A DNA stretch of 42,668 bases from Piscibacillus halophilus (GCF_900110685.1 NZ_FOES01000022.1:1-42668), one strand, 5' to 3'. Shown: positions 15,455 to 25,116, counted from the stretch's first letter. A program made the numbers and translations. The notes: generated by a model from the sequence alone, not told the origin.

Positions 15455-16861
15455 ATGGTTCGTGATTCTTTTATTAAAAGTTTAATAGAAATTGTCGGAG
15501 AATCACATGTGGAATGTAGTGAAGCAGGGCTTATGGCCTACTCCTTTGATGCGACACCTAACTTTCAAAGCAAACCAGACGTCGTCGTAAGTCCTGCTAA
15601 CACTGAAGAGATTTCTCAGATCGTTAAACTTTGTGAAAAACATCAAGTACCAATCGTCCCTCGTGGTTCGGGAACTAATCTTGCAGCTGGAACGACACCG
15701 ACCCAAGGAGGCGTCGTCATCTTATTTAATAGATTGGATCAAATTATAGAAATAGATGAAGAAAATTTGACGATTACCGTTCAACCAGGTGTTATCACGA
15801 AAACCATTTGTGATACGGTTGAAGCTAAAGGGTTATTTTACCCACCTGATCCAAGTTCTATGAAAATATCTACTATTGGCGGGAATATTAACGAGAACTC
15901 AGGCGGCCTACGTGGTCTGAAATACGGTGTTACGAAAGATTATATACTAGCTCTTGAAGTCGTCTTACCGAATGGTGAAGTCATTCGAACGGGCGGTAAA
16001 CTCGCTAAAGATGTAGCAGGTTATGATTTAACAAAACTATTGGTGGGATCTGAAGGAACATTAGGGATTGTTACAGAGGCAACGTTAAAGTTAATTCCGA
16101 AACCAGAAACAAAACAAACACTATTAGCCATCTATGAATCCATCGACCAAGCATCTCAGACGGTTTCTAGTATTATAGCCAATAAAATGACACCCGCCAC
16201 GCTAGAGTTTATGGATCAACCTACCATCCATGCGGTTGAGGAATACTCACATCTCGGATTACCGACACAAGCAGAAGCCGTTCTATTAATTGAGCAAGAT
16301 GGGCCTCACTCAGTTGTATCCGAGGATATTGAACAAATCGCTTTACTTTGCAGAAAAGAAGGAGCGATTGATGTAAAAATTGCTAACACCGAAGAAGAAG
16401 CGAATCGTTTACGTGAAGGGCGGCGAGCTGCATTATCTGCGATTGCTAGATTGAGTCCAACGACGATCTTAGAAGATGCAACCGTCCCAAGGTCAGAAAT
16501 CGCCCCTATGGTTCGGCAAATCAATCGAATTGCAGAAAAGTATAATGTTAGAATTGCAACGTTTGGCCATGCTGGAGACGGCAACCTCCATCCTACTTGC
16601 ATGACAGATGCTCGAAATCAAGAGGAAATGGAACGTGTAGAAAAAGCATTCGAAGAAATTTTTGCTTATGCAATTGAGTTCGGAGGTACCATTACAGGTG
16701 AGCACGGGGTTGGTGAAATGAAGTCACCTTATTTAGCTTGGAAAGTCGGCGATGCAGGATTAGAAATAATGAAAAATATTAAAGCTGCGTTTGACCCTCA
16801 CAACATTATGAATCCTAGAAAGATGTTCGCCAAAGAAACTCGAAAAAGAATTGCACTTTAA
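15455..16861 (+). CDS. glcD: Glycolate oxidase FAD-binding subunit GlcD
   Basis: FAD-linked 2-hydroxy-acid oxidase subunit of 468 residues (vanillyl-alcohol oxidase fold), orthologue-like to B. subtilis YsfC. It oxidises glycolate or similar 2-hydroxy acids and passes electrons to GlcF. The PP-loop is VPRGSGTNLAAGTTP (about 67-81), GGNINENSGG and GSEGTLGIVTEA follow in the FAD domain, and FGHAGDGNLHP and GEHGVGEMK mark the cap and C-terminal region. Start ATG at 15455 lies 8 bases after GGGAG; an in-frame TTG two codons earlier overlaps that site. Twelve bases separate it from glcF. Confidence 0.93.
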   Translation: MVRDSFIKSLIEIVGESHVECSEAGLMAYSFDATPNFQSKPDVVVSPANTEEISQIVKLCEKHQVPIVPRGSGTNLAAGTTPTQGGVVILFNRLDQIIEIDEENLTITVQPGVITKTICDTVEAKGLFYPPDPSSMKISTIGGNINENSGGLRGLKYGVTKDYILALEVVLPNGEVIRTGGKLAKDVAGYDLTKLLVGSEGTLGIVTEATLKLIPKPETKQTLLAIYESIDQASQTVSSIIANKMTPATLEFMDQPTIHAVEEYSHLGLPTQAEAVLLIEQDGPHSVVSEDIEQIALLCRKEGAIDVKIANTEEEANRLREGRRAALSAIARLSPTTILEDATVPRSEIAPMVRQINRIAEKYNVRIATFGHAGDGNLHPTCMTDARNQEEMERVEKAFEEIFAYAIEFGGTITGEHGVGEMKSPYLAWKVGDAGLEIMKNIKAAFDPHNIMNPRKMFAKETRKRIAL

Positions 16862-16873
16862 GGTGGTGAATCC

Positions 16874-18172
16874 ATGAGCACGATTCAAAAAGACTTTGAG
16901 GAGCGAATTGAAGAGAACGAACTCCTAAATTGTATGCGATGTGGTTTTTGCTTACCTGCATGTCCCACTTATATTGAAACGAAAAGCGAAATCCATTCCC
17001 CTCGTGGTCGAATCGCACTGATGAAAGCAGTACGTGACGGTGACATTGATTCCTATGAACAAGTAGAGGAATCTCTGAATGTTTGCTTAGGGTGTCGTGC
17101 CTGTGAGCCCGCGTGCCCAGCAGGGGTTAATTACGGACACATGTTAGAAGAAGCACGTGCCATTTTTCAAGAACATAACAAACCTTCTATAAAGGAAAAA
17201 ACAGTTCGGAAAACGGTTTTCAAACAACTTTTCCCTAATCAAAAGCGTATGGAGCAAGCCACGAGCTTACTTAGTTTTTATCAAAAATCTGGGTTACAAA
17301 AAACAAGCCGTAAACTAGGGATTTTAAAACTCTTTCCAAAACATATGCAGCAAATGGAAAAAGCACTCCCACAAGTGAGTAAAGCAGAACGTTCAGCTGA
17401 TACTGTCTTTAAAGCTGAAGGAGATACGAAAGCAACTGTTGCTATGTTTAGAGGCTGTTTAATGGATACGATGTTCCATGAAACGAATCAGTCAACCATT
17501 AAATTACTGAATAAGGCTGGGTGTGATGTCGTCGTACCTAATACGCAAAATTGCTGTGGCGCCTTGCACGGACATAGTGGAGAAAAAGAAGGAGCTTTAG
17601 ATCTAGCGAAGAAAAATATTCAAGCATTTGAAGATGTGGAATGTGATTACATTATTACGAATGCAGGAGGCTGCGGAGCCTTTTTACATGATTATCATTA
17701 CCTACTTCGCCATGATTCCATTTGGTCAGAACGCGCCAAAGAATTCGTGGATAAGATTGTTGATTTTTCATCCATATTAATCAAGCTCGGGTTTATAGAT
17801 CAACATAACCTTCAAGTCTCACCACAATATGTGACCTATCAAGACTCTTGCCACCTTCGAAATGTTATGGGAGTCTACAAGGAGCCTCGCGCTTTGATTC
17901 AAGCTGTTCAAGGGGGAAGTTTGGTTGAAATGGAAAAGGCCGACTCTTGTTGCGGGTCAGCTGGGATTTATAACATTACCCAGCCTGATATGTCGATGCA
18001 AATTTTAGATCACAAAATGAAGCATGTCGAAAAGACTTATGCTCAAACTATTATTACTTCAAATCCAGGTTGCTTGATTCAAATGAGACTGGGAATTGAA
18101 CGAGAAGGTAAGTCAGACTCTATGAGAGCTGTTCATTTGGCTGACTATTTATTAGAAGCATTAGTGAATTAA
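16874..18172 (+). CDS. glcF: Glycolate oxidase iron-sulfur subunit GlcF
   Basis: Protein of 432 residues, similar to B. subtilis YsfD. Two [4Fe-4S] motifs lie at the N-terminus: CMRCGFCLPACP (about 16-27) and CLGCRACEPACP (about 67-78). Two CCG domains follow, seen as NCCGALHGH and SCCGSAGIYN, which bind a heterodisulfide-type cluster or the electron acceptor. The start ATG has AAGGTGGTG upstream. Encoded with glcD; no GlcE-like third subunit is present, as in Bacillus. Lactate is an alternative substrate for relatives, but the ratio of GlcD and GlcF type features favours glycolate. Confidence 0.93.
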   Translation: MSTIQKDFEERIEENELLNCMRCGFCLPACPTYIETKSEIHSPRGRIALMKAVRDGDIDSYEQVEESLNVCLGCRACEPACPAGVNYGHMLEEARAIFQEHNKPSIKEKTVRKTVFKQLFPNQKRMEQATSLLSFYQKSGLQKTSRKLGILKLFPKHMQQMEKALPQVSKAERSADTVFKAEGDTKATVAMFRGCLMDTMFHETNQSTIKLLNKAGCDVVVPNTQNCCGALHGHSGEKEGALDLAKKNIQAFEDVECDYIITNAGGCGAFLHDYHYLLRHDSIWSERAKEFVDKIVDFSSILIKLGFIDQHNLQVSPQYVTYQDSCHLRNVMGVYKEPRALIQAVQGGSLVEMEKADSCCGSAGIYNITQPDMSMQILDHKMKHVEKTYAQTIITSNPGCLIQMRLGIEREGKSDSMRAVHLADYLLEALVN

Positions 18173-18236
18173 ATTATTAAGAAGGCTAGCTAAACACTAA
18201 AAAGTAGAATGACAGTTATTTATATACGTAGAAGAA

Positions 18237-18309
18237 AGAAGCCGAACTCTTAGGTGTTAAATATAACCTTAAGTTCGGCTTCTATTATATAAGTTGATTG
18301 GTCTCAGCC
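18237..18309. repeat. GGCTGAGAC-hairpin element, copy 2 (terminator)
   Basis: AGAAGCCGAAC (18237-18247) pairs with GTTCGGCTTCT (18273-18283), extended by inner AACCT/AGG pairing. On the minus strand the stem is preceded by GGCTGAGAC (18301-18309) and ends in TTTCTTCT. It lies between the converging glcF and oppF-like genes and mirrors copy 1 at 13303-13379. Confidence 0.75.
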
Positions 18310-18347
18310 TTTTCTTCTGAAGTAACTTTTTTTGTCTTCAGTTTTTA

Positions 18348-19325
18348 TTATTCCTCATATAAATGACACGCTACCCAATGGTCTTCTTCCTTCTCAATAA
18401 ATCTAGGCTTCTCTTCCGCACAACGTTCATGAGCCATTGGACATCTTAATTGAAATGGACAACCCGTGGGAGGGTCACTTGGATCTGGAACATCCCCTTG
18501 CAAGATTACACGTTCTTTCTTTTCTTTTGGATCAATACTGGGTATAGCAGATAATAAAGCTTGTGTATAAGGATGTAATGGGTTTTCATAAAGTTTATCT
18601 GTTGTAGCAAGCTCCATCATTTGTCCTAAATACATTACTCCTACACGGTCACTTAAATGTTTGACGACATTTAAATCATGTGAAATAAAAATATAAGTAA
18701 GGTGAAACTCTTGTTGTAACTTAATTAAAAGGTTAAGGATTTGAGATTGAATAGAAACATCTAATGCAGAAACAGCTTCATCTAAGATCACCAGTTTAGG
18801 ATTAACAATTAACGCTCGCGCGATACTGATTCGTTGTCTTTGACCACCACTAAATTCATGAGGATAACAATCTAGTTGTTCTTTAGATAAACCTACTTTC
18901 TCAATCATGTTAGCTGCTTTTTGCTCAGCCTCTTTTTTAGTAGCAAGTTTATGCGTTAATAAAGGTTCCATTAATAATTTTTTCACTGTCATTCTCGGAT
19001 TTAAGGAACTAAAAGGATCCTGGAAGATTAACTGCATATCCTTACGCATGAGACGAAAAGAACGCTTTCCTACATCCAGCAAATTGTCACCTTTAAATAA
19101 AACTTCTCCCTCAGTTGGTTCGTGTAAGCGTAAGATTGCACGTCCTGTAGTGGATTTCCCACAACCACTCTCTCCTACCAAGGAGAATGTCTCATTTTCT
19201 TTTACAGCAAAACTAATATCATCCACGGCCTTCACGTAACCTTGAGTTCGCTTTAAAACTCCACCCTTAATCGGAAAATGTTTCTTTAAATTTTTAACTT
19301 CTAGTACGTTCTGAACTTCTCTCAT
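18348..19325 (-). CDS. Oligopeptide ABC importer ATPase (OppF-like)
   Basis: ATPase of 325 residues from the peptide/nickel importer family. Walker A GESGCGKSTTG (about 54-64), signature FSGGQRQRISIARA, Walker B LVILDEAVSALD, H-loop FISHDLNVV. The C-terminal oligopeptide extension has Cys residues in CPFQLRCPMAHERC that bind an Fe-S cluster in relatives. GGAGGGGAGAG precedes the start, which overlaps the previous ATPase gene by 32 bases. Last gene of a five-gene operon in the order binding protein, two permeases, two ATPases. Confidence 0.93.
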   Translation of the reverse strand: MREVQNVLEVKNLKKHFPIKGGVLKRTQGYVKAVDDISFAVKENETFSLVGESGCGKSTTGRAILRLHEPTEGEVLFKGDNLLDVGKRSFRLMRKDMQLIFQDPFSSLNPRMTVKKLLMEPLLTHKLATKKEAEQKAANMIEKVGLSKEQLDCYPHEFSGGQRQRISIARALIVNPKLVILDEAVSALDVSIQSQILNLLIKLQQEFHLTYIFISHDLNVVKHLSDRVGVMYLGQMMELATTDKLYENPLHPYTQALLSAIPSIDPKEKKERVILQGDVPDPSDPPTGCPFQLRCPMAHERCAEEKPRFIEKEEDHWVACHLYEE

Positions 19326-20313
19326 TAGCTCTCCCCTCCTCTACATGTAACCAACATTTACTCAAATGATCATCTTGAACTTGATACATTAGAGGTTCTT
19401 GATTAAAACATTGATCCATAGCATAAGGGCATCGAGTTGCAAATCGACATCCTAATTCTTGATACTGGTCTGGTGTTGGTACATTTCCTGGAATAGAATA
19501 TAATTCTTCAGATTTATTACCTAAAGAACGTATAGATGATAGTAACCCTTTAGTATAAGGGTGTGCTGGCTCTTCAAATATTTTTTCTACCGTTGATTCC
19601 TCAACAATTTGCCCCGCATACATCACAGCGACCCTTTCGCACGTTTCTAAAATGACACCTAGATCATGCGTAATCATTAAGATTGCTGTGTTATGCAAAT
19701 CCGAAAGTTCGTTCATCAAATCTAAAATCTGAGCTTGTATAGTTACATCTAGAGCGGTTGTCGGTTCATCTGCTATTAATAGCTTAGGTTGACAAATTAA
19801 AGCCATCGCAATCATCACACGCTGTCTCATCCCGCCAGATAGCTGATGAGGGTAATCCTTCATGACTTGATCAGGACGTGCGATTCCTACTTTTTTCAAC
19901 ATGTCTACACCTATTTTATACATCTCTTTTTTACTATAAGTTTTATGTATCTTTAATACTTCTAATAGTTGATATTCTATAGTGTATAAAGGATCTAATG
20001 CCGTCATTGGCTCTTGGAAAATCATTGAAATTTCTCTGCCACGAACTTTTCTCATTTCTTTTTTTGATATATTGGCTAGATCTTTTGTAGAATCGGTATT
20101 TAACTCAATACTGCCTTCTTGAATTTTTAGTACTTCAGGCAATAAATTCATGATGGCTAACGACGTTAAACTTTTCCCACTTCCCGATTCCCCAACAATC
20201 CCATATTTCATTCTCTCATCTATTTTTATATTTACATCTTTAACAATATTAAAATCTTTTTTATTCGTCATATAGTTAATAGATAAGTTTTCAATATTTA
20301 ATAAAGGCTTCAT
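19294..20313 (-). CDS. Oligopeptide ABC importer ATPase (OppD-like)
   Basis: ATPase of 339 residues. Walker A GESGSGKSLTS, signature LSGGMRQRVMIAMA, Walker B LLIADEPTTALD, H-loop MITHDLGV, and a C-terminal Cys cluster (CRFATRCPYAMDQC). I chose ATG at 20313, which has AGGAGG 6 bases upstream; an in-frame start 48 bases earlier lacks one. It forms the nucleotide-binding heterodimer with the OppF-like subunit. Confidence 0.93.
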   Translation of the reverse strand: MKPLLNIENLSINYMTNKKDFNIVKDVNIKIDERMKYGIVGESGSGKSLTSLAIMNLLPEVLKIQEGSIELNTDSTKDLANISKKEMRKVRGREISMIFQEPMTALDPLYTIEYQLLEVLKIHKTYSKKEMYKIGVDMLKKVGIARPDQVMKDYPHQLSGGMRQRVMIAMALICQPKLLIADEPTTALDVTIQAQILDLMNELSDLHNTAILMITHDLGVILETCERVAVMYAGQIVEESTVEKIFEEPAHPYTKGLLSSIRSLGNKSEELYSIPGNVPTPDQYQELGCRFATRCPYAMDQCFNQEPLMYQVQDDHLSKCWLHVEEGRANERSSERTRS

Positions 20314-20357
20314 GATTAACCTCCTAGGCTTATTGATCATTAAGTCAGCGAACCAAA

Positions 20358-21188
20358 TCACTGTTTTAATTTCGGATCTAATAAATCTCTTAAACTATCT
20401 CCTAGCAAATTAAAACAGAAAATCGTCATCACAATGGCTACAGCAGGAAATAATATGGTCCATGGCGCAAATTCCATATAAGTTCGTGCATCATTCAACA
20501 TAACTCCCCAAGATGGATTTGGAGGCTGAACACCTAAACCAAGAAAACTTAATGCTGCTTCAGTTAAAATTGCACCAGATAATGCTAATGTAATTTGAAC
20601 GATAAAAGGTGCCATAATATTCGGTGTAATATGCCTAACAATGATTAGGGATGGCCTTACTCCGATAGCTTGAGCATTCGTAATATATTCATTTTCTTTT
20701 ACCGTCATGACCGCTGAGCGAACTAGCCTAGTAAAAACAGGCATAAACACAATACCTATGGCGATCATTGTGTTTGTTAGATTTGGACCCAATACAGCTA
20801 TAATGGTTAATGCGAGCAAAATATCTGGAAAAGCAAAGAATACATCCATAACCCTCATGATCACCTGATCAACTTTACCTTGGAAATAACCACTGATTAA
20901 CCCAAGTATTAAACCTCCAATCGCCCCTATACCAACTGCTATTAATCCAACTTGTAACGAGACTTGAGCACCGTAAATGATTCTAGAAAATATATCTCTA
21001 CCAAACTCATCTGTCCCGAATAAAAATTGACTACTTGGCCCTTCCAGTACATGTTCTGTGAACATTGTATCTGGCTTATAAGGAGCGATTAGCGGTGCTA
21101 ACAGAGCTAAAAGTACAACAAGTAATATACCTATTAACCCGAATAGTCCTACTTTGTCATCTATTAACCTTTGTACAAATACTTTCAT
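20358..21188 (-). CDS. Oligopeptide ABC importer permease (OppC-like)
   Basis: Permease of 276 residues with an N-terminal segment (about 13-35), a short extracytoplasmic loop with the GTDEFGRDIFSRIIYG motif typical of DppC/OppC, and five further segments. The EAA loop that docks the ATPase is near AQAIGVRPSLIIVRHITPNI. AAGGAAG is the ribosome binding candidate, somewhat distant (about 14 bases). It follows oppB-like by 35 bases and precedes oppD-like by 44. Confidence 0.93.
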   Translation of the reverse strand: MKVFVQRLIDDKVGLFGLIGILLVVLLALLAPLIAPYKPDTMFTEHVLEGPSSQFLFGTDEFGRDIFSRIIYGAQVSLQVGLIAVGIGAIGGLILGLISGYFQGKVDQVIMRVMDVFFAFPDILLALTIIAVLGPNLTNTMIAIGIVFMPVFTRLVRSAVMTVKENEYITNAQAIGVRPSLIIVRHITPNIMAPFIVQITLALSGAILTEAALSFLGLGVQPPNPSWGVMLNDARTYMEFAPWTILFPAVAIVMTIFCFNLLGDSLRDLLDPKLKQ

Positions 21189-21223
21189 GGAGCATCACAC
21201 ACTTCCTTCAAAAAATAATACGT

Positions 21224-22168
21224 TTATTTGTAAGTAATTCTTGGATCTAAATAGGAATAAAGTATATCAACTAGTAAATTAACCAAAACGAACACGAACG
21301 CGATAAATAAAATTGCACCTTGAATAACTGTAAAATCTCTTTGATTAATGCTTGTCAATACTAGCTGACCTAAACCTGGCAATGAAAAAATCTGTTCAAT
21401 AATAACAGTGCCACCTAATAAAACACCAATTTGCATACCTATGATTGTGAGTATGGGTATCATGGCATTTCTAAGTGCATGATTAAAAATGACTAAACGT
21501 TCTTTTGCTCCTTTAGCTCGGATCGTTCTAATAAAATCTTGTCTTAATATTTCCAGAATAGATGAACGCGTCATCCTCATAACTGCCCCTGCCATAGCCG
21601 TACCTAATACGATTGAAGGTAATAACATGATTTGCAGGTTTCGAATAGGATCTTCGAAGAAACCAACATAACCTACGGGTGGACTATATGAAAAAGTTAA
21701 AGCTAGAATGAGTATAAGAACGGTAGCTAAAGCAAAGTTAGGAATCGATACACCTAATAACGACACAATTCTTACTGTGAAATCTGTTTTGGTATTTCTT
21801 TTAATCCCAGCTATAACCCCTAAAGGAATCGCTATAATCCATGATAGAATAGCTGATAAAATCGTTAATTCAAAAGTAATCTTAAAACGATTCAAAATAT
21901 CTGGTAAAACTTCTCTTCCAGTGGTCATGGATTCACCGAAATCACCCATTAATACCCCACTCATCCATGTTATGTATTGTTCAATTACTGGACGATCTAA
22001 GCCAAAATCTTTTCTTAATTGAGCTAATGATTCTTTTGTTGCATCTGTACCCAATATGGTTTGGGCTACATCCCCTGGTATAATTCGCAACGTAAAGAAA
22101 ATCACGACAGAAACACCAAAAAGTACAGGTACTAACATCAATAAACGTCTTATAATATATGCATACAT
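21224..22168 (-). CDS. Oligopeptide ABC importer permease (OppB-like)
   Basis: Permease of 314 residues: N-terminal YIIRRLLMLVPVLFGVSVVIF segment, the RIIPGDVAQ motif, LGLDRP-type loop (FGLDRPVIEQYITW), and the EAA-type loop TIRAKGAKERLVIFNHALRN. ATG 22168 has AAGGGTGA at proper spacing; an in-frame GTG three codons earlier overlaps that site. It pairs with the OppC-like subunit. Confidence 0.93.
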   Translation of the reverse strand: MYAYIIRRLLMLVPVLFGVSVVIFFTLRIIPGDVAQTILGTDATKESLAQLRKDFGLDRPVIEQYITWMSGVLMGDFGESMTTGREVLPDILNRFKITFELTILSAILSWIIAIPLGVIAGIKRNTKTDFTVRIVSLLGVSIPNFALATVLILILALTFSYSPPVGYVGFFEDPIRNLQIMLLPSIVLGTAMAGAVMRMTRSSILEILRQDFIRTIRAKGAKERLVIFNHALRNAMIPILTIIGMQIGVLLGGTVIIEQIFSLPGLGQLVLTSINQRDFTVIQGAILFIAFVFVLVNLLVDILYSYLDPRITYK

Positions 22169-22188
22169 CGTACTCACCCTTAATATGA

Positions 22189-22213
22189 GAGGCTGCTTAG
22201 TATAAGCAGCCTC
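22189..22213 (-). terminator. Intercistronic hairpin after the oppA-like gene
   Basis: GAGGCTGCTTA pairs with TAAGCAGCCTC, 11 bp, loop of 3. No T run follows on the minus strand, so it is more likely a 3' stabiliser or partial attenuator that keeps the binding-protein mRNA abundant over the permease part. A similar hairpin follows the sugar binding-protein gene at 30329-30353. Confidence 0.7.
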
Positions 22214-22221
22214 ATTCTTAA

Positions 22222-23793
22222 TTATTGTTTTGATACTTCTACAATATCTTCTCCATCATGAGGATAAGGAACAAAGTCAACGACTGAGTCTCTAACAGCT
22301 ACATATTTCATTGGTGATACCAAGAATAAATTAGGTGATAGATCTAATAATAGATTTTGAGCTTCATTATAAATTTCTTGACGCTCACCTTGATCAACTG
22401 TAACCTTACCTTCCTCAACTAAAGAGTCATATTCCGAGTTAGTGAATCCCCACACGTTTGCCGAGCCATCCGTGTGAAAGAAATAATTTAATGCTCGGTC
22501 TGGGTCTGTGCCTGAACCGTTACGTCCAATCAGAACATCAGCAGAAGTGTTTGACCAAGTATCGATATACTCTCCCCACTCAATTTGCTTAATCTCAGCA
22601 CTTACACCAATTTCTTCCCATTGTTGCTGTAATAACTGAGCTGTATCTACCATGTCATCATAGGTTGAAGCTGTCGTAATGGTAATATCGAACCCATCTG
22701 CATAACCCGCTTCTTCTAATAATGCTTTCGCTTGTTCAATATCATTTTGATAAAGCTCATGACTTTCTACATCTATCGACCAATCACCCATCGAAGGTGC
22801 TACTGGTCCAGAGACGACGGCATCACCATTCCATACAATATCTGTGATAGCTTGTCGATCTGTTGCTAAGCTTAGTGCCTGTCTAACTTTTGGATCATCA
22901 AGTGGTTCTGAATTCACATTGAAACCAACATAGCTATATTCCAAAGATTGATAGTCTTTTACATCAATTTCTTCTTCATTACTTATTAAATCTGCAGATT
23001 GAGCAGTTAATGTTGTTAAATCGACCTCACCAGTACGGATAGCAGATAATCTAGCTGATTCTTCTTTCATTGTGTAATAAATGACTTCATCTAACTTAGG
23101 TTGTCCTTCAATAAAATAATCTTCATTTTTAACAAGATTAACTCTGTTGTCCGCAACCCATTCTTCAAATTTAAATGGTCCAGTTCCGACTGCTACCTGT
23201 TGTAAGTCACCGTTTTCTTCAACAACCTCTTGGTCAACAATAGCAGCACTTGCATTCGTTAGGTTTGATAAAAAGGTTGCGTCTGGATTACTAAGATTAA
23301 ACTGAACTTCATAATCTCCTACAACTTCAATACTTTCTACATTTGAAAAGTAAGAAGCAATATGAGAAGCCGTTTCTTCATCTAAAATCCTTTCAAAACT
23401 ATATTTCACATCTTCTGCTGTTACTTCATTTCCATTATGGAACTGTACACCTTCACGCAAAGTAAAAACATAAGTAGAATCATCTGGTTGATTCCACTCT
23501 TCAGCAAGGTCAGGGACGACTTCCATATTTTCATCAAAAGTTACCAGTCCACTATACACTTGAGAATAAATTCTTACCGAAGAGTGTGCAGGTGTCTTAT
23601 GCGGGTCCAGTCCTGCAGGTTCTTGGTCATTTGCTATTTTTAAAACCTGTTCTACATCCTCTGCCGCTTCTTGATCATCTGCTCCCTCATTTTGAGAATC
23701 AGAATTATCATTTTCCCCCTCACTCGTACAAGCAGCTAATAAAATACCTAATAGAATCAGTAAACTAACTAGAAAGCCTTTTCGCTTAAACAT
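22222..23793 (-). CDS. Oligopeptide-binding lipoprotein (OppA/DppE-like)
   Basis: Extracellular solute-binding protein of family 5, 523 residues. A lipoprotein signal peptide ends in LLAAC (Cys22), followed by a very acidic linker (about 25-48). Family features: LKIANDQEPAGLDPHKTPAH near the N-terminus, YVFTLREGVQFHNG and VTAEDVKYSFERI. Ribosome binding site GGGGGATG lies before ATG. First gene of the importer operon and 222 bases downstream of murQ1, with no terminator recognised between them, so it may be co-transcribed with murQ1. Muropeptide or cell-wall peptide import is a reasonable guess from that location, but ordinary oligopeptides are equally possible. Confidence 0.93.
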   Translation of the reverse strand: MFKRKGFLVSLLILLGILLAACTSEGENDNSDSQNEGADDQEAAEDVEQVLKIANDQEPAGLDPHKTPAHSSVRIYSQVYSGLVTFDENMEVVPDLAEEWNQPDDSTYVFTLREGVQFHNGNEVTAEDVKYSFERILDEETASHIASYFSNVESIEVVGDYEVQFNLSNPDATFLSNLTNASAAIVDQEVVEENGDLQQVAVGTGPFKFEEWVADNRVNLVKNEDYFIEGQPKLDEVIYYTMKEESARLSAIRTGEVDLTTLTAQSADLISNEEEIDVKDYQSLEYSYVGFNVNSEPLDDPKVRQALSLATDRQAITDIVWNGDAVVSGPVAPSMGDWSIDVESHELYQNDIEQAKALLEEAGYADGFDITITTASTYDDMVDTAQLLQQQWEEIGVSAEIKQIEWGEYIDTWSNTSADVLIGRNGSGTDPDRALNYFFHTDGSANVWGFTNSEYDSLVEEGKVTVDQGERQEIYNEAQNLLLDLSPNLFLVSPMKYVAVRDSVVDFVPYPHDGEDIVEVSKQ

Positions 23794-24015
23794 GTTTCAT
23801 CCCCCTATAATTATAAAAAATTCGTTCATTATACGTTTAATTCCTTGACGTTAAACCGAGTGTTACCCCAATCCCCTAGTATTTTCTTCAAGTACTCGAT
23901 TGAAATCCTGCTAACGATTTATTCCTCCCTTCTTACAATAGAAAGTTTTAAGTGAAAACCTATTTAATTATTATCATTATTCTGAAAACTCAACTTAAAA
24001 AATTAATTTCATTCA

Positions 24016-24921
24016 TCAATCAGACTTTCTGATGGCTTCTCTAACAAATCCTTTAGATTGTTCTAATAAAAGGTTGGCTTGTTCATAATCTACATTCGCT
24101 AGAATCATCACAATAGCTGGCTTTACTTTATAATCTGTTTCTTGTAACACTTTTTCAGCCTCATCATAACTAACTTGAGTAGCTTCACGTACAATCTTTT
24201 TACAACGTTCTTTTAACTTATAGTTAGTGGCATTCACATCTACCATCAAATTTTGATAAACTTTGCCACACTTAACCATGGAAGCTGTTGATATCATATT
24301 TAAAATCATTTTGTGAGCAGTCGCGGCTTTGAGTCTAGTTGATCCTGTCAATACTTCAGGACCCGTGATGACCTCAATTGCAATATCTGCATAATGACTG
24401 ATCTCTGACTCTTCATTACTAGATAAACTAACAGCTTTAGCCCCAACCATTTGGGCATATTTTAAAGCTCCTTTGACATATGGCGTTCGTCCACTAGCAG
24501 CAATACCGATCACGACATCATCTTCACTTAATTGACGTTCTTTCAGGTCCCTTACGGCTAGATCTTCATTATCCTCTGCCCCTTCTACCGCGACCATCAT
24601 TGCATCCGAACCTCCAGCTATAACAGCCTGAATCATTTCAGATGAAGTACTAAAAGTCGGAGGACATTCTACTGCATCCAATAATCCGATTCGACCACTA
24701 GTTCCTGCTCCTACGTAGAACAACCTACCGTTATTTATAAAAGATTGGTAGACTACCTCAACTGTTTCCTCAATTTCTGGTAAAACTTTGCTAATGGCTT
24801 TTGGAATTAACATGTCCTCTTCATTCATAAGTTGTAATATTCTGTCCGTTGTCAATTGGTCTAATTCTTTTGATTTTGGATTATAAGTCTCTGTCATTAG
24901 TTTTGTTAGTCTCTCCATCAT
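24016..24921 (-). CDS. murQ: N-acetylmuramic acid 6-phosphate etherase, copy 1
   Basis: Cleaves the D-lactyl ether of MurNAc-6-P to give GlcNAc-6-P. SIS-domain protein of 301 residues, normal length. Motifs: YVGAGTSGRIGLLDAVECPPTF (first 20 residues near 69-88), GIAASGRTPYVKGALKYA, TGSTRLKAATAHKMILNM and LMVDVNATNYKLKER. The C-terminal 55 residues are the UBA-like helical domain. AGGAAGG precedes two adjacent ATGs (24921 and 24918). It is closely similar over its full length to the second copy at 26299-27204. It has its own promoter with the same regulatory module as anmK and probably leads into the oligopeptide importer operon. Confidence 0.95.
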   Translation of the reverse strand: MMERLTKLMTETYNPKSKELDQLTTDRILQLMNEEDMLIPKAISKVLPEIEETVEVVYQSFINNGRLFYVGAGTSGRIGLLDAVECPPTFSTSSEMIQAVIAGGSDAMMVAVEGAEDNEDLAVRDLKERQLSEDDVVIGIAASGRTPYVKGALKYAQMVGAKAVSLSSNEESEISHYADIAIEVITGPEVLTGSTRLKAATAHKMILNMISTASMVKCGKVYQNLMVDVNATNYKLKERCKKIVREATQVSYDEAEKVLQETDYKVKPAIVMILANVDYEQANLLLEQSKGFVREAIRKSD

Positions 24922-25068
24922 TAAACCTTCCTAGTTAATAATATTGCTACCAACAGGTGTTCTCCATCTTTTATGAATCACTTACTGATAGTAGATTGTG
25001 AGTTTGCACTTTACTCCGTAACTTGTATAACTAACATGCTAAATAGGTAATGGATATATTAAAATTTA

Positions 25069-25082
25069 TGAAAGCGCTATAA
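25069..25082 (-). promoter_or_regulatory. cre-like site at the murQ1 start point
   Basis: TGAAAGCGCTATAA (reverse TTATAGCGCTTTCA) matches the CcpA cre consensus at 12 of 14 positions. It covers the expected transcription start, 6 bases past the -10 box, a position that represses. The equivalent site before anmK is TGAAAGCGCTTAAC. Confidence 0.65.
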
Positions 25083-25087
25083 CTATA

Positions 25088-25116
25088 ATGATAATCTAAT
25101 TAAAATAATATATCAA
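25088..25116 (-). promoter_or_regulatory. Promoter of murQ1
   Basis: On the minus strand TTGATA (25111-25116) and TATCAT (25088-25093) are spaced 17 bases. The same TTGATA-N17 arrangement, embedded in the same 19-bp motif, occurs before anmK. Confidence 0.65.

Noticed and set aside
23794-24015. Possible small gene on the minus strand after GGGAGG, reading ISIEYLKKILGDWGNT
   Set aside because: No ATG, GTG or TTG lies at a suitable distance from the GGGAGG; only a rare ATC-type start would fit. I recognise no homology. Could be a decayed remnant.
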